This document shows, piece after piece, positions 8,109 through 16,313 of a stretch of 63,559 nucleotides of DNA. Origin of the DNA: a virus; IMG/VR virus record IMGVR_UViG_3300036979_000143, positions 1-63,559 of that record; one strand, 5' to 3'. Below the pieces are notes generated by a model, which saw only the letters and a program-made list of their open reading frames with translations, made no database searches and was not told where the DNA came from. The position numbers and the translations under genes are program-made. How positions within the stretch are numbered: position 1 is the first letter of the stretch; every line of letters begins with the position of its first letter.

Positions 8109-8150
8109 ATTGGTGTTTTGTTTTTTTTGTTTGTGTTTTTTGGTGAATAC

Positions 8151-10562
8151 TTATGCGGCAGTAGGTGGTTTTGCCGGGTGAGATACGCTTTGAACAACAC
8201 CGCTTTGGCCTCCCATATTCATGAACGAATCGGGCTGTTGTCCGGGAGCAGGAGCAGGCTGACTAGGTGCTTGCCTGCCACCTCCTGAAGGAGATGCTGC
8301 CGCAGGAGCAAGCTCTGGCGGAGGAGGAACATTCTGCCCTGCCGTGATGTGTGTAACTGCCTGCTTATACAGATCCCTAAACTTGGCAACCTCTTCCTTG
8401 TTTGCTCCTTTGGCTTCTGCTTGCGCGATGTGACCAGCGAAATGCTTCATCGCTTCGATTAGCGGTGCAACTCCTTCGGGTGGCAACGATCCGTTGGGGA
8501 TGCTCTGGAAGACAGGCATTAGCTTCTGCGCCATCGTGGACAAGTGAACAACATCATTGTCGCGAGGAGACACAGGAACTTCCTGCCCGGCGATGATTGC
8601 TTGAAGCTCCAGCACCTGTTGCCGGGTAGCCTCAATCGCAATAGCCTCGATCTGATCCTTCGGAAGAATTACAGATTTCGCAATAGTGTCTCCCATCTTC
8701 TTGCTCCAATCCAGACGCATCAGTTCGTCCTGATTGACGTTCGGGTTTCCTGAGTACCGCTGGATCAGCGAATCCAGAATCATTACGTCCTGTTGAGCGG
8801 TGTCTTGGGTGAGTTGAGCAGCCGGGCTGTATGCCATGAGCATGATGTCGGATGGCGGAATATTCTGCTCAATCATAGACAGACAGCATGAGATTGCGTC
8901 CTCGTCCAAGTGAGGAGGAACTTCAAACGGAACTAGGAATGTCGGGAGTTCCATGAAGGATCTATCGAAAGCGCCCACCACTTCACGCTTTGCCCAAACG
9001 GCATCGGGAATCTGTTGGCGTTTGATGTCCAGCAGAGTTTTGAGTTCAGCCGCAGCTTTGACATGTTCCGGGTGACAGATCCCACGTTGCATGCGTTCGA
9101 CTGCTTTAGAAAATTGCCTGCTAAAACGCATCAGCACTCCTTCGCGAAGCTGGTTTTCAATAGCAGCAACACGATTAACTTCTGAAGCGGTTTTCCTAGA
9201 CTGTGTTTCTACGGGAGATCCGGGAAGGAATGTTCCAACCTGAATTTCAGCTAGGTTACTGGCAAACTGGTCTAGGCGAAGAAAATCATCTACGTCTGCC
9301 GGGACATTCTGCGGAACAACCTCGTATCCTTCCGACACGAAAGCCACAGGATGATGGACAGTCAAAGGAGGCACGCCAACCTTGGCATTCGGGCCTTTCT
9401 TCAGCAGGAGAAGTCCTTTCAAATAAGAGTTGTCAATGACCAGATTCCTCGCCTTTTCAATGGCAATGTGGGAGTTGTATAGGTCGCGCCCTGCTCCCCT
9501 GCTGGACATCAGGCTTCCTGATCCCACCTCTACCGCAAACAGGGCAATGCACTCGCTCATGTTGTTGTAGCGATCCAGTTGCGTGCAGATTTCTTTTCCA
9601 GATTTGTCGTCGAACAAGAATCGGCTGATTTTGCCATGAGGCTCCTTGATAAGAAGCTCTCCTAGCTCAACATATTTCGCATCGTTCTCGTAGCTGGCAC
9701 CATAGCTTCCTTCGCGAGTCCAATCCTCGTACCTTCTTGCGTCTTCGTCCGCATCAAGCGTCCTCCCGGCAGGAATCGCGTTGTTGATTGATTCCACAAG
9801 ATTGTTGATATGCCAGCCTGCGGCGGCAGAAATCTCCGGGTCTTCAAGAACAGGAAGGAGATCAGCAATCTGGTATCTGCGCTTCCTCGCCCAAATTGGT
9901 GTCTGATCTGCCACTTGAGGTGTTTCGATGCTGAAAAAAGTGTAGTCTTGCCTCAAGAACTCTGGTTTCCAATCGCGCATATCGTCCCAGCATAGAGCGC
10001 AATAACCAAAGGTAGTGTTTTCATGGACAACTTGAGCAAGAAGGTCATCAAACCCACTCCACCCACGAACGCATTTTGTAACCGCATCACGAAATACTTT
10101 TGTCTTTTGCTCTGCGTCAACGGACTCAATCGGATACTTGGCAAACGTGATCGTTGTGGCCTGCTCGACCACTTGACGGAAAGGAGGCTGAATACGGCTT
10201 ACCATCGTAGAAAGAAACCCGGTTGGGCGATTGCTGCGCCAGTTTTGCCCCATGCTTTCCAGCTTCTTATTCTGATAGGGTGGCTCCAGATTCAGCTTTT
10301 TTTGAATAAGCTGATTCTTTTTGTTGCGCTCTACGTTCTGCTGTTTGAGCCTGCGGTATGCGCTGTGCGCCTGTTCTGTGTCTCTGAATGTTCGCCTGAC
10401 TTGAAGAGTTTTCGGATTGACTGTTTCTGAATTGCCTGTGCTTGGATCAACTACCTCAAGATCCAGAATCCTTGGTTTGTCGTGCGAATCAGAAATCCTT
10501 GCAGACCTATTTGCAAACTCGTCTGTAATGATCGGGTCTAGCGGTTTTAGTATTGTAGCCAT
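8151..10562 (-). CDS. Portal protein
   Basis: This 803-residue protein is the large gene immediately after the terminase/tRNA/modification region and before scaffold, where portal proteins lie. The N-terminal 100 residues are basic and charged. The central region is alpha/beta with long helices, and SRKTASEVNRVAAIENQLRE near residues 455-475 is typical of the helical part of podovirus-type head-tail connectors. The C-terminus (from about residue 735) is Pro/Gln/Gly-rich and disordered. It would form the dodecameric DNA entry ring and dock TerL. The size is close to P22-like portals (about 725) and larger than T7 gp8 (536). Confidence 0.88.
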   Translation of the reverse strand: MATILKPLDPIITDEFANRSARISDSHDKPRILDLEVVDPSTGNSETVNPKTLQVRRTFRDTEQAHSAYRRLKQQNVERNKKNQLIQKKLNLEPPYQNKKLESMGQNWRSNRPTGFLSTMVSRIQPPFRQVVEQATTITFAKYPIESVDAEQKTKVFRDAVTKCVRGWSGFDDLLAQVVHENTTFGYCALCWDDMRDWKPEFLRQDYTFFSIETPQVADQTPIWARKRRYQIADLLPVLEDPEISAAAGWHINNLVESINNAIPAGRTLDADEDARRYEDWTREGSYGASYENDAKYVELGELLIKEPHGKISRFLFDDKSGKEICTQLDRYNNMSECIALFAVEVGSGSLMSSRGAGRDLYNSHIAIEKARNLVIDNSYLKGLLLLKKGPNAKVGVPPLTVHHPVAFVSEGYEVVPQNVPADVDDFLRLDQFASNLAEIQVGTFLPGSPVETQSRKTASEVNRVAAIENQLREGVLMRFSRQFSKAVERMQRGICHPEHVKAAAELKTLLDIKRQQIPDAVWAKREVVGAFDRSFMELPTFLVPFEVPPHLDEDAISCCLSMIEQNIPPSDIMLMAYSPAAQLTQDTAQQDVMILDSLIQRYSGNPNVNQDELMRLDWSKKMGDTIAKSVILPKDQIEAIAIEATRQQVLELQAIIAGQEVPVSPRDNDVVHLSTMAQKLMPVFQSIPNGSLPPEGVAPLIEAMKHFAGHIAQAEAKGANKEEVAKFRDLYKQAVTHITAGQNVPPPPELAPAAASPSGGGRQAPSQPAPAPGQQPDSFMNMGGQSGVVQSVSHPAKPPTAA

Positions 10563-10565
10563 ATA

Positions 10566-11144
10566 TTAGATATTCATCCAGCAGTTGTCGGGAAGAGAAG
10601 AAGACTTGTGAATGTGCTCTTTGTCAAAGAAAATAGCTGTCCTGTTGTCGTGACGCATCAAAGAGCAACCACCAAGTACCTGACTTGATGGCGTGTCTCT
10701 GCCCTGCCTGACACTCGCACAAATCCTGTCAGTCGCGTTGACACAGCTATTGCAACCAGACCTCCAGTTTACATTATTAGAGCATCCACGGCACGTTTTT
10801 GCGCGTTCTTCGGCAAGTTCATCGTTAACCAAAACGTGTTTCTGGTTGCTGTGCAGAATGTTCTTCGCCCACATCTGAATATCATTCAGCAATTCAGAAG
10901 AAGCTGTAGGAGCATTGATAGAAGTGATGGCAACCATGTCAACGCCATGGCAGAAAGTAGGCCAATTCGTGCAAATGAAAGAATTGACATCTCCTTCGAT
11001 GTCGCCTGCCGGGAGATTGTTTTCTGCGCGATAGGATTCAACTGCTTTGATTAGAGAATCATAGCTATGTCCAGTTATTTTTGCATCACCATCAATGTAA
11101 TGCCATCCACCGGGGGGAATCATTCCGATAATAGGTTTAGCCAT
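10566..11144 (-). CDS. Cys-rich putative zinc-binding protein next to portal
   Basis: This 192-residue protein carries a dense Cys array, CRGCSNNVNWRSGCNSC at about residues 118-134, followed by further Cys around 142 and 155. This looks like a zinc ribbon or treble-clef knuckle. The N-terminal half (GMIPPGGWHYIDGDAKITGH) has no recognised fold. It is 3 nt upstream of the portal gene and just downstream of the ParB-dioxygenase-glycosyltransferase cassette, so it may belong to either the modification cassette or the portal operon. Function unknown. Confidence 0.65.
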   Translation of the reverse strand: MAKPIIGMIPPGGWHYIDGDAKITGHSYDSLIKAVESYRAENNLPAGDIEGDVNSFICTNWPTFCHGVDMVAITSINAPTASSELLNDIQMWAKNILHSNQKHVLVNDELAEERAKTCRGCSNNVNWRSGCNSCVNATDRICASVRQGRDTPSSQVLGGCSLMRHDNRTAIFFDKEHIHKSSSLPDNCWMNI

Positions 11145-11186
11145 ATTTGGTAGGTATGTTATTTAGAATGTTGAAGCAAGTCGATT

Positions 11187-12152
11187 TTAACAGATTACGG
11201 AGCAAATCGTTTGCGAAACGCTCTTTGGCTCGTGATGTTTGAGGCATTCCCGTCCATTTTCTATCAATTTGGGATCTGGATCAGATTTCAAAACTTGAGC
11301 TAATTCAAACGAATCGAACACGGAAATGCAGTTAAATCCGTGTTTCATTTCTCCTTGATCGCCAAGTGTCCACTTCCTATTGAGAACCAAAGTTGCCCCA
11401 GCGTCCCATGCCTCAAGGAAAGTGTATTGCGATCCAGACCCGTCTTGTTTAATGGCCGACATATCTACTGCAAACTTCGCAGTAGCCGCTAGCTTTGCGC
11501 CAGCACCAGATTCTTTAGGGAATTTGCCAAAATATAGCTCTTTCCATCTCGGGAACTGATTGTCTAGTTTGTGGAAAGCATACATTCGGTTCTCTGCGCC
11601 GAAGACATGGCAACGCAAATCACTATCAAGCAATAGGTTAGCTCCACAAATCAGGTTAGTGTGCTTATCCCAATCAATTCTTGAGTACGCTACAGCATTC
11701 CTGATCTTTTTGGCAACAGGACGAACAGAGCAGTACGGATGAGGGAGATAATGCGCTTTCAGTCCTTTGCTTTCGATTACGGGAATCATGTTCCAGCGAA
11801 TTCCGAAAATATGTTTAGCCTTCTGGTAGAACGGCATACGTTCTGCTGTCAGTTCCGTGGGATCATGGATTACATATGTGAGTTTGTTGGGAATGCGCTT
11901 GAAAAGCTGGCTCGTCTTCTTATCAAGAGCCGTGATTACTTTTGCGCCGGGAAGTTCAGCTACGGCATCGGCGGTGATCTTCTGTGCATAGACATTGCCA
12001 GAATACAACTCCTTGATATTACCGAACTTATTACCTACGACGAATAGATGAACATTATTACCCTGCTGTGATAAGCAGTTGAAAAGATGCTCGGTGAAGC
12101 TGACCCATCCGCCAAACTTTGGTTCGGCAGCGTAGATGAGATTGATCCTCAC
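11187..12152 (-). CDS. GT-B glycosyltransferase of the DNA-modification cassette
   Basis: This 321-residue protein begins with MRINLIYAAEPKFGGWVSFT, the first strand and glycine loop of a GT4-like GT-B enzyme. It has a second-domain start VAYSRIDWDKHTNL (about 153-166) and a C-terminal nucleotide-sugar site YTFLEAWDAGATLVLN (about 244-259) with the conserved acidic residue. It overlaps the dioxygenase gene by 4 nt (ATGA), which couples their translation. The likely reaction is transfer of a sugar onto a hydroxymethylated base made by the upstream enzyme, by analogy with published TET/JBP-GT phage operons; the acceptor is inferred. Confidence 0.8.
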   Translation of the reverse strand: MRINLIYAAEPKFGGWVSFTEHLFNCLSQQGNNVHLFVVGNKFGNIKELYSGNVYAQKITADAVAELPGAKVITALDKKTSQLFKRIPNKLTYVIHDPTELTAERMPFYQKAKHIFGIRWNMIPVIESKGLKAHYLPHPYCSVRPVAKKIRNAVAYSRIDWDKHTNLICGANLLLDSDLRCHVFGAENRMYAFHKLDNQFPRWKELYFGKFPKESGAGAKLAATAKFAVDMSAIKQDGSGSQYTFLEAWDAGATLVLNRKWTLGDQGEMKHGFNCISVFDSFELAQVLKSDPDPKLIENGRECLKHHEPKSVSQTICSVIC

Positions 12153-12991
12153 GCTGTTGTCTCTGATTTGAGTTTTTCTTTAGCTTGGTCGGAACGCTTT
12201 CGCTCGTATTCCGTCCTGCGGTTGCGAAGAATCTCCAGTTCAGTTCCCGGAGTCTCGCAATTCCACATCTGCTGAAGGCTGTAATAGACAATCGTGTATC
12301 GCTTTGCGTCCGGGTGAGTCTTCCTGATTGGGGTAACGCCATGAAGAATGCCCTGTCCGTCGAAAAGAGATAGGGATTTGTCGCTGATCTTTAGATGAAT
12401 GTCGATCTCTGGCATGGCAAGGTATCCACCTTCGATGCCTTTCTTGAACCCGAACATGGCAGAATATACGCCTCGGTAGTTGCCTGCGTCAAAATGGTAT
12501 AACAGGGGATTGTTATCGTTGATGATGCCGCTAGTGAACATCGTGTCTCCCATGCGGTAGTTGCCGAGAACCTTTTCATCAGTCAGTTGTTGGTGCATAG
12601 CTGCCAACTCTGGATTGCCTGTGCGGTAGTATTTAGCCGCAACGGAAGCAGCTTTCATAATTGCTTTATGGTGTTCAGGTGCGTCGCCGGCAAGCGAGGT
12701 TGCCCGGCAAGGCGCATTACGAAGAACATTACGGGGAGCGTACCCGAAGATCCTTGAAGTCGTTACAAGACCACTGGTGCGCGTTGACTTGTCATAGCGG
12801 ATCTTGGTCAAAGCGTCATAGAACGCTGTCAAATCCTCTGGAACCCGGTCGATGTAAATGATCGCCAACTTCCCGTCGATGTAAATGAGCGCATCCTCGG
12901 CAACAATTTGAGAGCAATCCTTCTCGTCTGCCCTGCGGAAGCGGTATTGTTTTACGTCAATATCACGCCTTGTTGCGTGTATGATCTTCAT
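12149..12991 (-). CDS. TET/JBP-like 2-oxoglutarate/Fe(II) dioxygenase
   Basis: In this 280-residue protein, the core FTSGIINDNNPLLYHFDAGN holds the H-x-D iron site (H166, D168). DGQGILHGVTPI gives the distal His (H217) and RYTIVYYS the Arg that binds 2-oxoglutarate (R231). The GGYLAMPE strand between them is typical of the phage oxygenase domain grouped with TET and JBP (PF20515-like). These enzymes hydroxylate the methyl group of 5-methylcytosine or thymine in DNA. SD AGGA lies 8 nt before the ATG. It is 2 nt from the ParB gene and overlaps the GT gene. No cytosine-5 methyltransferase is visible in the genome, so thymine may be the substrate. Confidence 0.85.
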   Translation of the reverse strand: MKIIHATRRDIDVKQYRFRRADEKDCSQIVAEDALIYIDGKLAIIYIDRVPEDLTAFYDALTKIRYDKSTRTSGLVTTSRIFGYAPRNVLRNAPCRATSLAGDAPEHHKAIMKAASVAAKYYRTGNPELAAMHQQLTDEKVLGNYRMGDTMFTSGIINDNNPLLYHFDAGNYRGVYSAMFGFKKGIEGGYLAMPEIDIHLKISDKSLSLFDGQGILHGVTPIRKTHPDAKRYTIVYYSLQQMWNCETPGTELEILRNRRTEYERKRSDQAKEKLKSETTA

Positions 12992-12993
12992 GG

Positions 12994-13647
12994 TTATTCC
13001 TGCTTGGAATTGATGTCGTATCCGTTCGACTCAAGAATATGGCTGATTACCTCCGTATTATTGGAGAGGCCAAACTTCTCGGCATAGTCACCCATAGCGT
13101 CAACTACCTTGGCATACTCCTCAAGAGGGTAAACTAGGATAATCTGGCGAACGCTTGCGTCCTCAAGATTCCCGGCTTCGTCCTTGGGGGTGCGAGCATT
13201 GTCCTCATTGGTGATGGTTTCCATCTCTTGACCAATTTGCGTGAACATCTCTAGCTCTGCGGTGGAGAACCCAAGAATCTCTAGGTCGATCTCCGTCTCC
13301 TTCAGGTCAGCCAACTCTAGCTTCAACATCTCCTCGTCCCACCCGGCGTTGAGCGCGATGCGGTTGTCAGCAATGACGTAGGCTCGCTTCTGCGTGTCGG
13401 TAAGATGTTCAAGGCGAATGCAAGGAACTTTCTCAAGCTGAAGTTTCTGTGCGGCGAGAACTCTGCCGTGGCCGGCAATAATGTCATTGTCGAACCCGAC
13501 AAGGACAGGGTTATTGAAACCAAACTCACGGATACTTGCGGCGATCTGCGCAACTTGAGCCTCGTTGTGAGTGCGACTGTTCCTAGCGTAAGGGATCAGT
13601 TTATTCAGTTCAATTTGTTCGATTTGAGGAGATTGATTTTTCTTCAT
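12994..13647 (-). CDS. ParB/Srx-fold DNA-binding protein of the modification cassette
   Basis: This 217-residue protein has a ParB-like nuclease/Srx domain over residues 10-105: LIPYARNSRTHNEAQVAQIA, then VGFDNDIIAGHGRVLAAQKL, then VIADNRIALNAGWD. The C-terminal half is acidic and lacks the usual ParB dimerisation region. In phages, stand-alone ParB domains are repeatedly found beside DNA methyltransferases and TET/JBP enzymes, where they are thought to target modification or use nucleotides. Here the gene is first in an operon with the dioxygenase (2-nt gap) and glycosyltransferase. A role in chromosome partition is unlikely because no ParA is present. Confidence 0.88.
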   Translation of the reverse strand: MKKNQSPQIEQIELNKLIPYARNSRTHNEAQVAQIAASIREFGFNNPVLVGFDNDIIAGHGRVLAAQKLQLEKVPCIRLEHLTDTQKRAYVIADNRIALNAGWDEEMLKLELADLKETEIDLEILGFSTAELEMFTQIGQEMETITNEDNARTPKDEAGNLEDASVRQIILVYPLEEYAKVVDAMGDYAEKFGLSNNTEVISHILESNGYDINSKQE

Positions 13648-13773
13648 ATTGATTAGTGCTGGATTTTTAATTCACCTATGAGGGGAATGGCAAGGATTAT
13701 TTCAAACGCACAGAATGTATTCATGATTCATTTGATGCAGTCAAGATAAACCATGTTGTTGGCGTCAACAAAA
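13648..13773 (-). other. Spacer between tRNA-Met and ParB gene
   Basis: This 126-bp gap holds a long hairpin at 13751-13776 (CCAT/ATGG and TTGTTG/CAACAA arms) that begins at the CCA end of tRNA-Met and may direct 3' processing or termination. A 23-codon frame (13653-13724) could encode a hydrophobic peptide but has no SD. No clear promoter motif was found. Confidence 0.35.
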
Positions 13774-13849
13774 TGGTGGCAGAGGTTGGAATTGAATCAA
13801 CTATCTCTCACGTTATGAGCGTGGCGACTTACCGTTTGTCCTCTCTGCT
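13774..13849 (-). tRNA. tRNA with CAT anticodon (tRNA-Met, or tRNA-Ile2)
   Basis: This 76-nt cloverleaf has acceptor arms AGCAGAG/CTCTGCC with an A1-C72 mismatch and six good pairs, a short D stem (GAC/GTC), anticodon loop CTCATAA (anticodon CAT), T loop TTCAATT and an encoded CCA end. An unpaired position 1-72 is a feature of bacterial initiator tRNA (normally C1-A72), so initiator-like use is possible. CAT could also be tRNA-Ile with modified C34. It is the last of three tRNA genes between TerL and ParB. Confidence 0.75.
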
Positions 13850-13856
13850 ATGAAAT

Positions 13857-13932
13857 TGGCACAGCCCCTCCGAATTGAACGGAGCCAGCAAGATTTGGAG
13901 TCTCGCTCGCCAACCTTGGAACATTGGACTGC
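13857..13932 (-). tRNA. tRNA-Trp (CCA)
   Basis: In this 76-nt structure, acceptor arms GCAGTCC and GGGCTGT pair fully (two GU pairs), anticodon arm CGAGA/TCTTG has loop CTCCAAA (anticodon CCA), T arm CTCCG/CGGAG has loop TTCAATT, and the 3' end GCCA is encoded. The D arm is irregular: the usual four-base stem only forms if it borrows a base of the anticodon stem. It may be a diverged functional tRNA or a decaying one. Phage-encoded tRNA-Trp is less common than Met, Gln or Thr. Confidence 0.65.
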
Positions 13933-13984
13933 GTTACAAACCCTACACATCTTTGCAAATATGGCAAGGTTTTGTATAGAAATT

Positions 13985-14058
13985 TGGCTACCCCTCATGG
14001 ATTCGAACCATGAATCTCTCCTCCAAAGGGAGATGTGTTACCGTTACACCAAAGGGTA
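13985..14058 (-). tRNA. tRNA-Gln (TTG)
   Basis: This 74-nt canonical cloverleaf has acceptor TACCCTT/AGGGGTA, D arm GTGT..ACAC-like (GTGTAACGGTAACAC), anticodon arm TCTCC/GGAGA with loop CTTTGGA (anticodon TTG), T arm CATGG/CCATG with loop TTCGAAT, and encoded GCCA. It begins 5 nt after the TerL stop, so it is probably cut from the same transcript. Many of the ejection and fibre proteins of this phage are Gln-rich, which may explain keeping it. Confidence 0.92.
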
Positions 14059-14063
14059 TTGCG

Positions 14064-15944
14064 CTAGTCAGAGAAGTCCACGAATTCCATTCCGTCAACC
14101 ACGCTCTTAAGTTTCATGTCTGAATTATCCACCTGACGTTTTGTTTCAGTCATGGAGGCTGTTGATCCTGACCTTTGACGCATTAAATATACGAGAATAG
14201 ACAGGGAATCAAGAGCATCCGGGCTACTGGATCTGGTTCGTTTGCAGTATTCTCCTTTGCTTTCCACCCTGACCATGCCCTTGCCTTTTTGTTTGTAGCG
14301 ACGAGCAGTTGCTTGCCTGACAAGATCCTCGTTGCGGAAGCCGGGAGAAATCTTCAGGTATTCAAACTCTAGATATTTTGCTAGCCCGAATAGCAGTTCC
14401 GTAACTACTCCGTTGTATAGCTCGTTAGCCTTTTGGCTGTCTTCACCTAGGATGTGGGTATCGGAAGCTGCCCATGAATAGTTGATTCCCATGACTTCCG
14501 TGCCAAATAAAGTGCAAAGGCTATCGTGAATGCCTGACCCATTGCCTGTGCGGTCAACGGCTAGCCAGTTCGGTGCTATTCTCATCTGCTTGCAGAAGCG
14601 TATAATTGCTTGCGTTTGCTCTAGCGTGGCTCGCTTCGGGAATGGCATCTGCGAATCCAGTTGCAGAGCAATCCTAGGTTGCTTGAATTCGTGAAACGTC
14701 CCGGCTTGATCAGTCCATCCATCGCATAGGCCAAAGCGTCCGTAGCTACAAAGAACCTGATCGTTGCCTTCAAGAGCCAAATCGAATGCGGCAAGAGGAA
14801 CAACCGGGCCTACGAAACGAAGCATACCCATAGCGTTATTCATCATGGCCGGGGTGATGATCGACATGGCTTGCCCTTCCTCGGGGAACCAACCTCTCGC
14901 CATCGTCATTGCTTCTGCCGTGCGACCACGGGACATATATCCCATGAATCCTTGGTATGTCTGCAATCCTTGGTATACGATCTTGCGCTCAACTACGTTC
15001 TCGCACCGGGCAGCGTCTAGGCGAAGAACATGAAAGCCTTCCTTGGATTCCCACTCGAAATCCTCCTCGCAGTCGATTGATGACCAACCATCCCTTGGCT
15101 CACAGCGTTGACCGAAATCGCTAGTGCGATCCTTCGGGTTGCTGGCTCCGAAGATTTTGATATGTCCGGGAGAGCCTTCAATATCTGCCGTAGAGATAAT
15201 GTTGTTGATACCTTCCCACACGCCAGCCGGGACTTCCTCGGCTTCGTCTAGGATTACATGAGTACGGGATAAACGACCCCATCGTTTATGAGCAGAACCG
15301 AAACGTGGGGTGGGATGGAACCCGCGTAGTGTTCCGTGACCAGACTCGCCTTTCGGGATTGCGACCAGATGAATACCCTGTTTGGCATCGTCGCTGGCTT
15401 GGATCGAAGTAACTAGGTCTTCAGTCTTGTGGAACTCTGGACGAACAAGTGCCGTGCGATGGAAGTTCTTGATGCTGGCAAAGATATTGCGTTCGGCGTG
15501 TTCACGGGTCAAAGAGATGGTCTTGATATTGGTGTAGAAAGGGTCTCGGAACCAGTCGAGATAGAACCACGCGGCAGCACCGAAAGATTTGCCCATAGCT
15601 CCTGCGCCTTGGATTAGGAGAAGATCGTGATCGAACAGGCAACGCCAAGAGTCGCGAGAGGATTTAGGCCTCCAATCATAGACTTCCTGACCCCACAGGA
15701 TGGTTGCCCCGGCTTCGAAATGATCCTTGTCTAGTAGGTGCTGAACGAATTGAAGAGTGATTTGCTTTGCTAGTTTTATGTCTATCTCAAGTTCTTTGGG
15801 AGGATTTGCCGACCCCTCGCCTAGGATGATCTCTGCGGCGTGCAGGATGCCTCTCTCCTCGTCGGAATCGACAGCGGCACGGATCTTCTCGGCTATTTTG
15901 ATTGCAGACTCTACGGAACGAGTCGGTGCTTTTATTTGATTCAT
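14064..15944 (-). CDS. terL: Terminase large subunit (TerL)
   Basis: This 626-residue packaging motor has Walker A GAGAMGKS at 113-120 (a degenerate P-loop with Ala in place of Gly/Thr positions, as often in TerL) and Walker B VILDEAEE at 230-237 with catalytic Glu. The RNase H-like nuclease domain has acidic residues in AAFDLALEG (D388), LAVDRTG (D464) and SPDALDS (D576/D579). ATP hydrolysis drives DNA into the procapsid through the portal and the nuclease cuts concatemers. The gene follows TerS with a tRNA and an opposing small gene between, which is an unusual interruption. The first 80 residues are an extra helical region. Confidence 0.93.
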   Translation of the reverse strand: MNQIKAPTRSVESAIKIAEKIRAAVDSDEERGILHAAEIILGEGSANPPKELEIDIKLAKQITLQFVQHLLDKDHFEAGATILWGQEVYDWRPKSSRDSWRCLFDHDLLLIQGAGAMGKSFGAAAWFYLDWFRDPFYTNIKTISLTREHAERNIFASIKNFHRTALVRPEFHKTEDLVTSIQASDDAKQGIHLVAIPKGESGHGTLRGFHPTPRFGSAHKRWGRLSRTHVILDEAEEVPAGVWEGINNIISTADIEGSPGHIKIFGASNPKDRTSDFGQRCEPRDGWSSIDCEEDFEWESKEGFHVLRLDAARCENVVERKIVYQGLQTYQGFMGYMSRGRTAEAMTMARGWFPEEGQAMSIITPAMMNNAMGMLRFVGPVVPLAAFDLALEGNDQVLCSYGRFGLCDGWTDQAGTFHEFKQPRIALQLDSQMPFPKRATLEQTQAIIRFCKQMRIAPNWLAVDRTGNGSGIHDSLCTLFGTEVMGINYSWAASDTHILGEDSQKANELYNGVVTELLFGLAKYLEFEYLKISPGFRNEDLVRQATARRYKQKGKGMVRVESKGEYCKRTRSSSPDALDSLSILVYLMRQRSGSTASMTETKRQVDNSDMKLKSVVDGMEFVDFSD

Positions 15945-15974
15945 TTGTTGCTTTTTTAAGCTATGCGTTAATTA

Positions 15975-16223
15975 TTGGCAATCGACATAACTGGAATGAT
16001 GAACCAATACGAGCAGAATCAGAAGTTCATTTTCACGGAGGCTTGCAAACTGGCGTCTGGAGGCGAGGAGTTTTCCCATCTGCTGAAGATTATGACTCCT
16101 GAATTCGCTTTGAGGTTGAAGATATACGTTCAGGGATTGCCATTGGAGACTGCTAGGAAAACGATTTATGGTTCAGTAGTGACTGCTGGGATGCAGGAGA
16201 AGAAGAAAAGAAAGAGAGCCTAG
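15975..16223 (+). CDS. Lone plus-strand small protein between TerS and TerL
   Basis: This is the only convincing plus-strand gene of the window. The longest frame starts at TTG 15975 (82 residues), but ATG 15996 or 15999 (MNQYEQNQ...) is as likely. The protein is helical, with LASGGEEFSHLLKIMTPEFA and a basic KKKRKR tail. Its stop codon overlaps the 3' end of the oppositely oriented tRNA-Thr gene. No minus-strand frame competes here. It could be a small DNA/RNA-binding regulator; the role is unknown. No strong SD is visible. Confidence 0.6.
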   Translation: MAIDITGMMNQYEQNQKFIFTEACKLASGGEEFSHLLKIMTPEFALRLKIYVQGLPLETARKTIYGSVVTAGMQEKKKRKRA

Positions 16224-16287
16224 CCGCAGAATCGAACTGCGAACTGGAGATTACAAATCACCCGTTTTGCCATTAAACTAGCTAGGC
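16217..16287 (-). tRNA. tRNA-Thr (TGT)
   Basis: This 71-nt cloverleaf has acceptor GCCTAGC/GCTAGGC (7 perfect pairs), D arm GTTT/AAAC, anticodon arm GGTGA/TCTCC with one T-T mismatch and loop TTTGTAA (anticodon TGT), and T arm CGCAG/CTGCG with loop TTCGATT. CCA is not encoded, unlike the other three tRNAs, so it needs host CCA addition and may have another origin. Its 3' end overlaps the end of the plus-strand gene. A TTATCA/TGATAA hairpin abuts its 5' end. Confidence 0.88.
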
Positions 16288-16313
16288 TTATCAATAATGA
16301 TAAATACAGATTG

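Noticed and set aside
12994-13647. Plasmid-type ParABS partition system
   Set aside because: No ParA and no parS-like repeats; context is the modification cassette.
13653-13724. 23-codon hydrophobic frame between tRNA-Met and ParB
   Set aside because: Too short and lacks SD or overlap with neighbours.
13774-14058. Prophage attachment site at tRNA genes
   Set aside because: No integrase, excisionase or repressor gene is present and the tRNAs are inside the phage operon.
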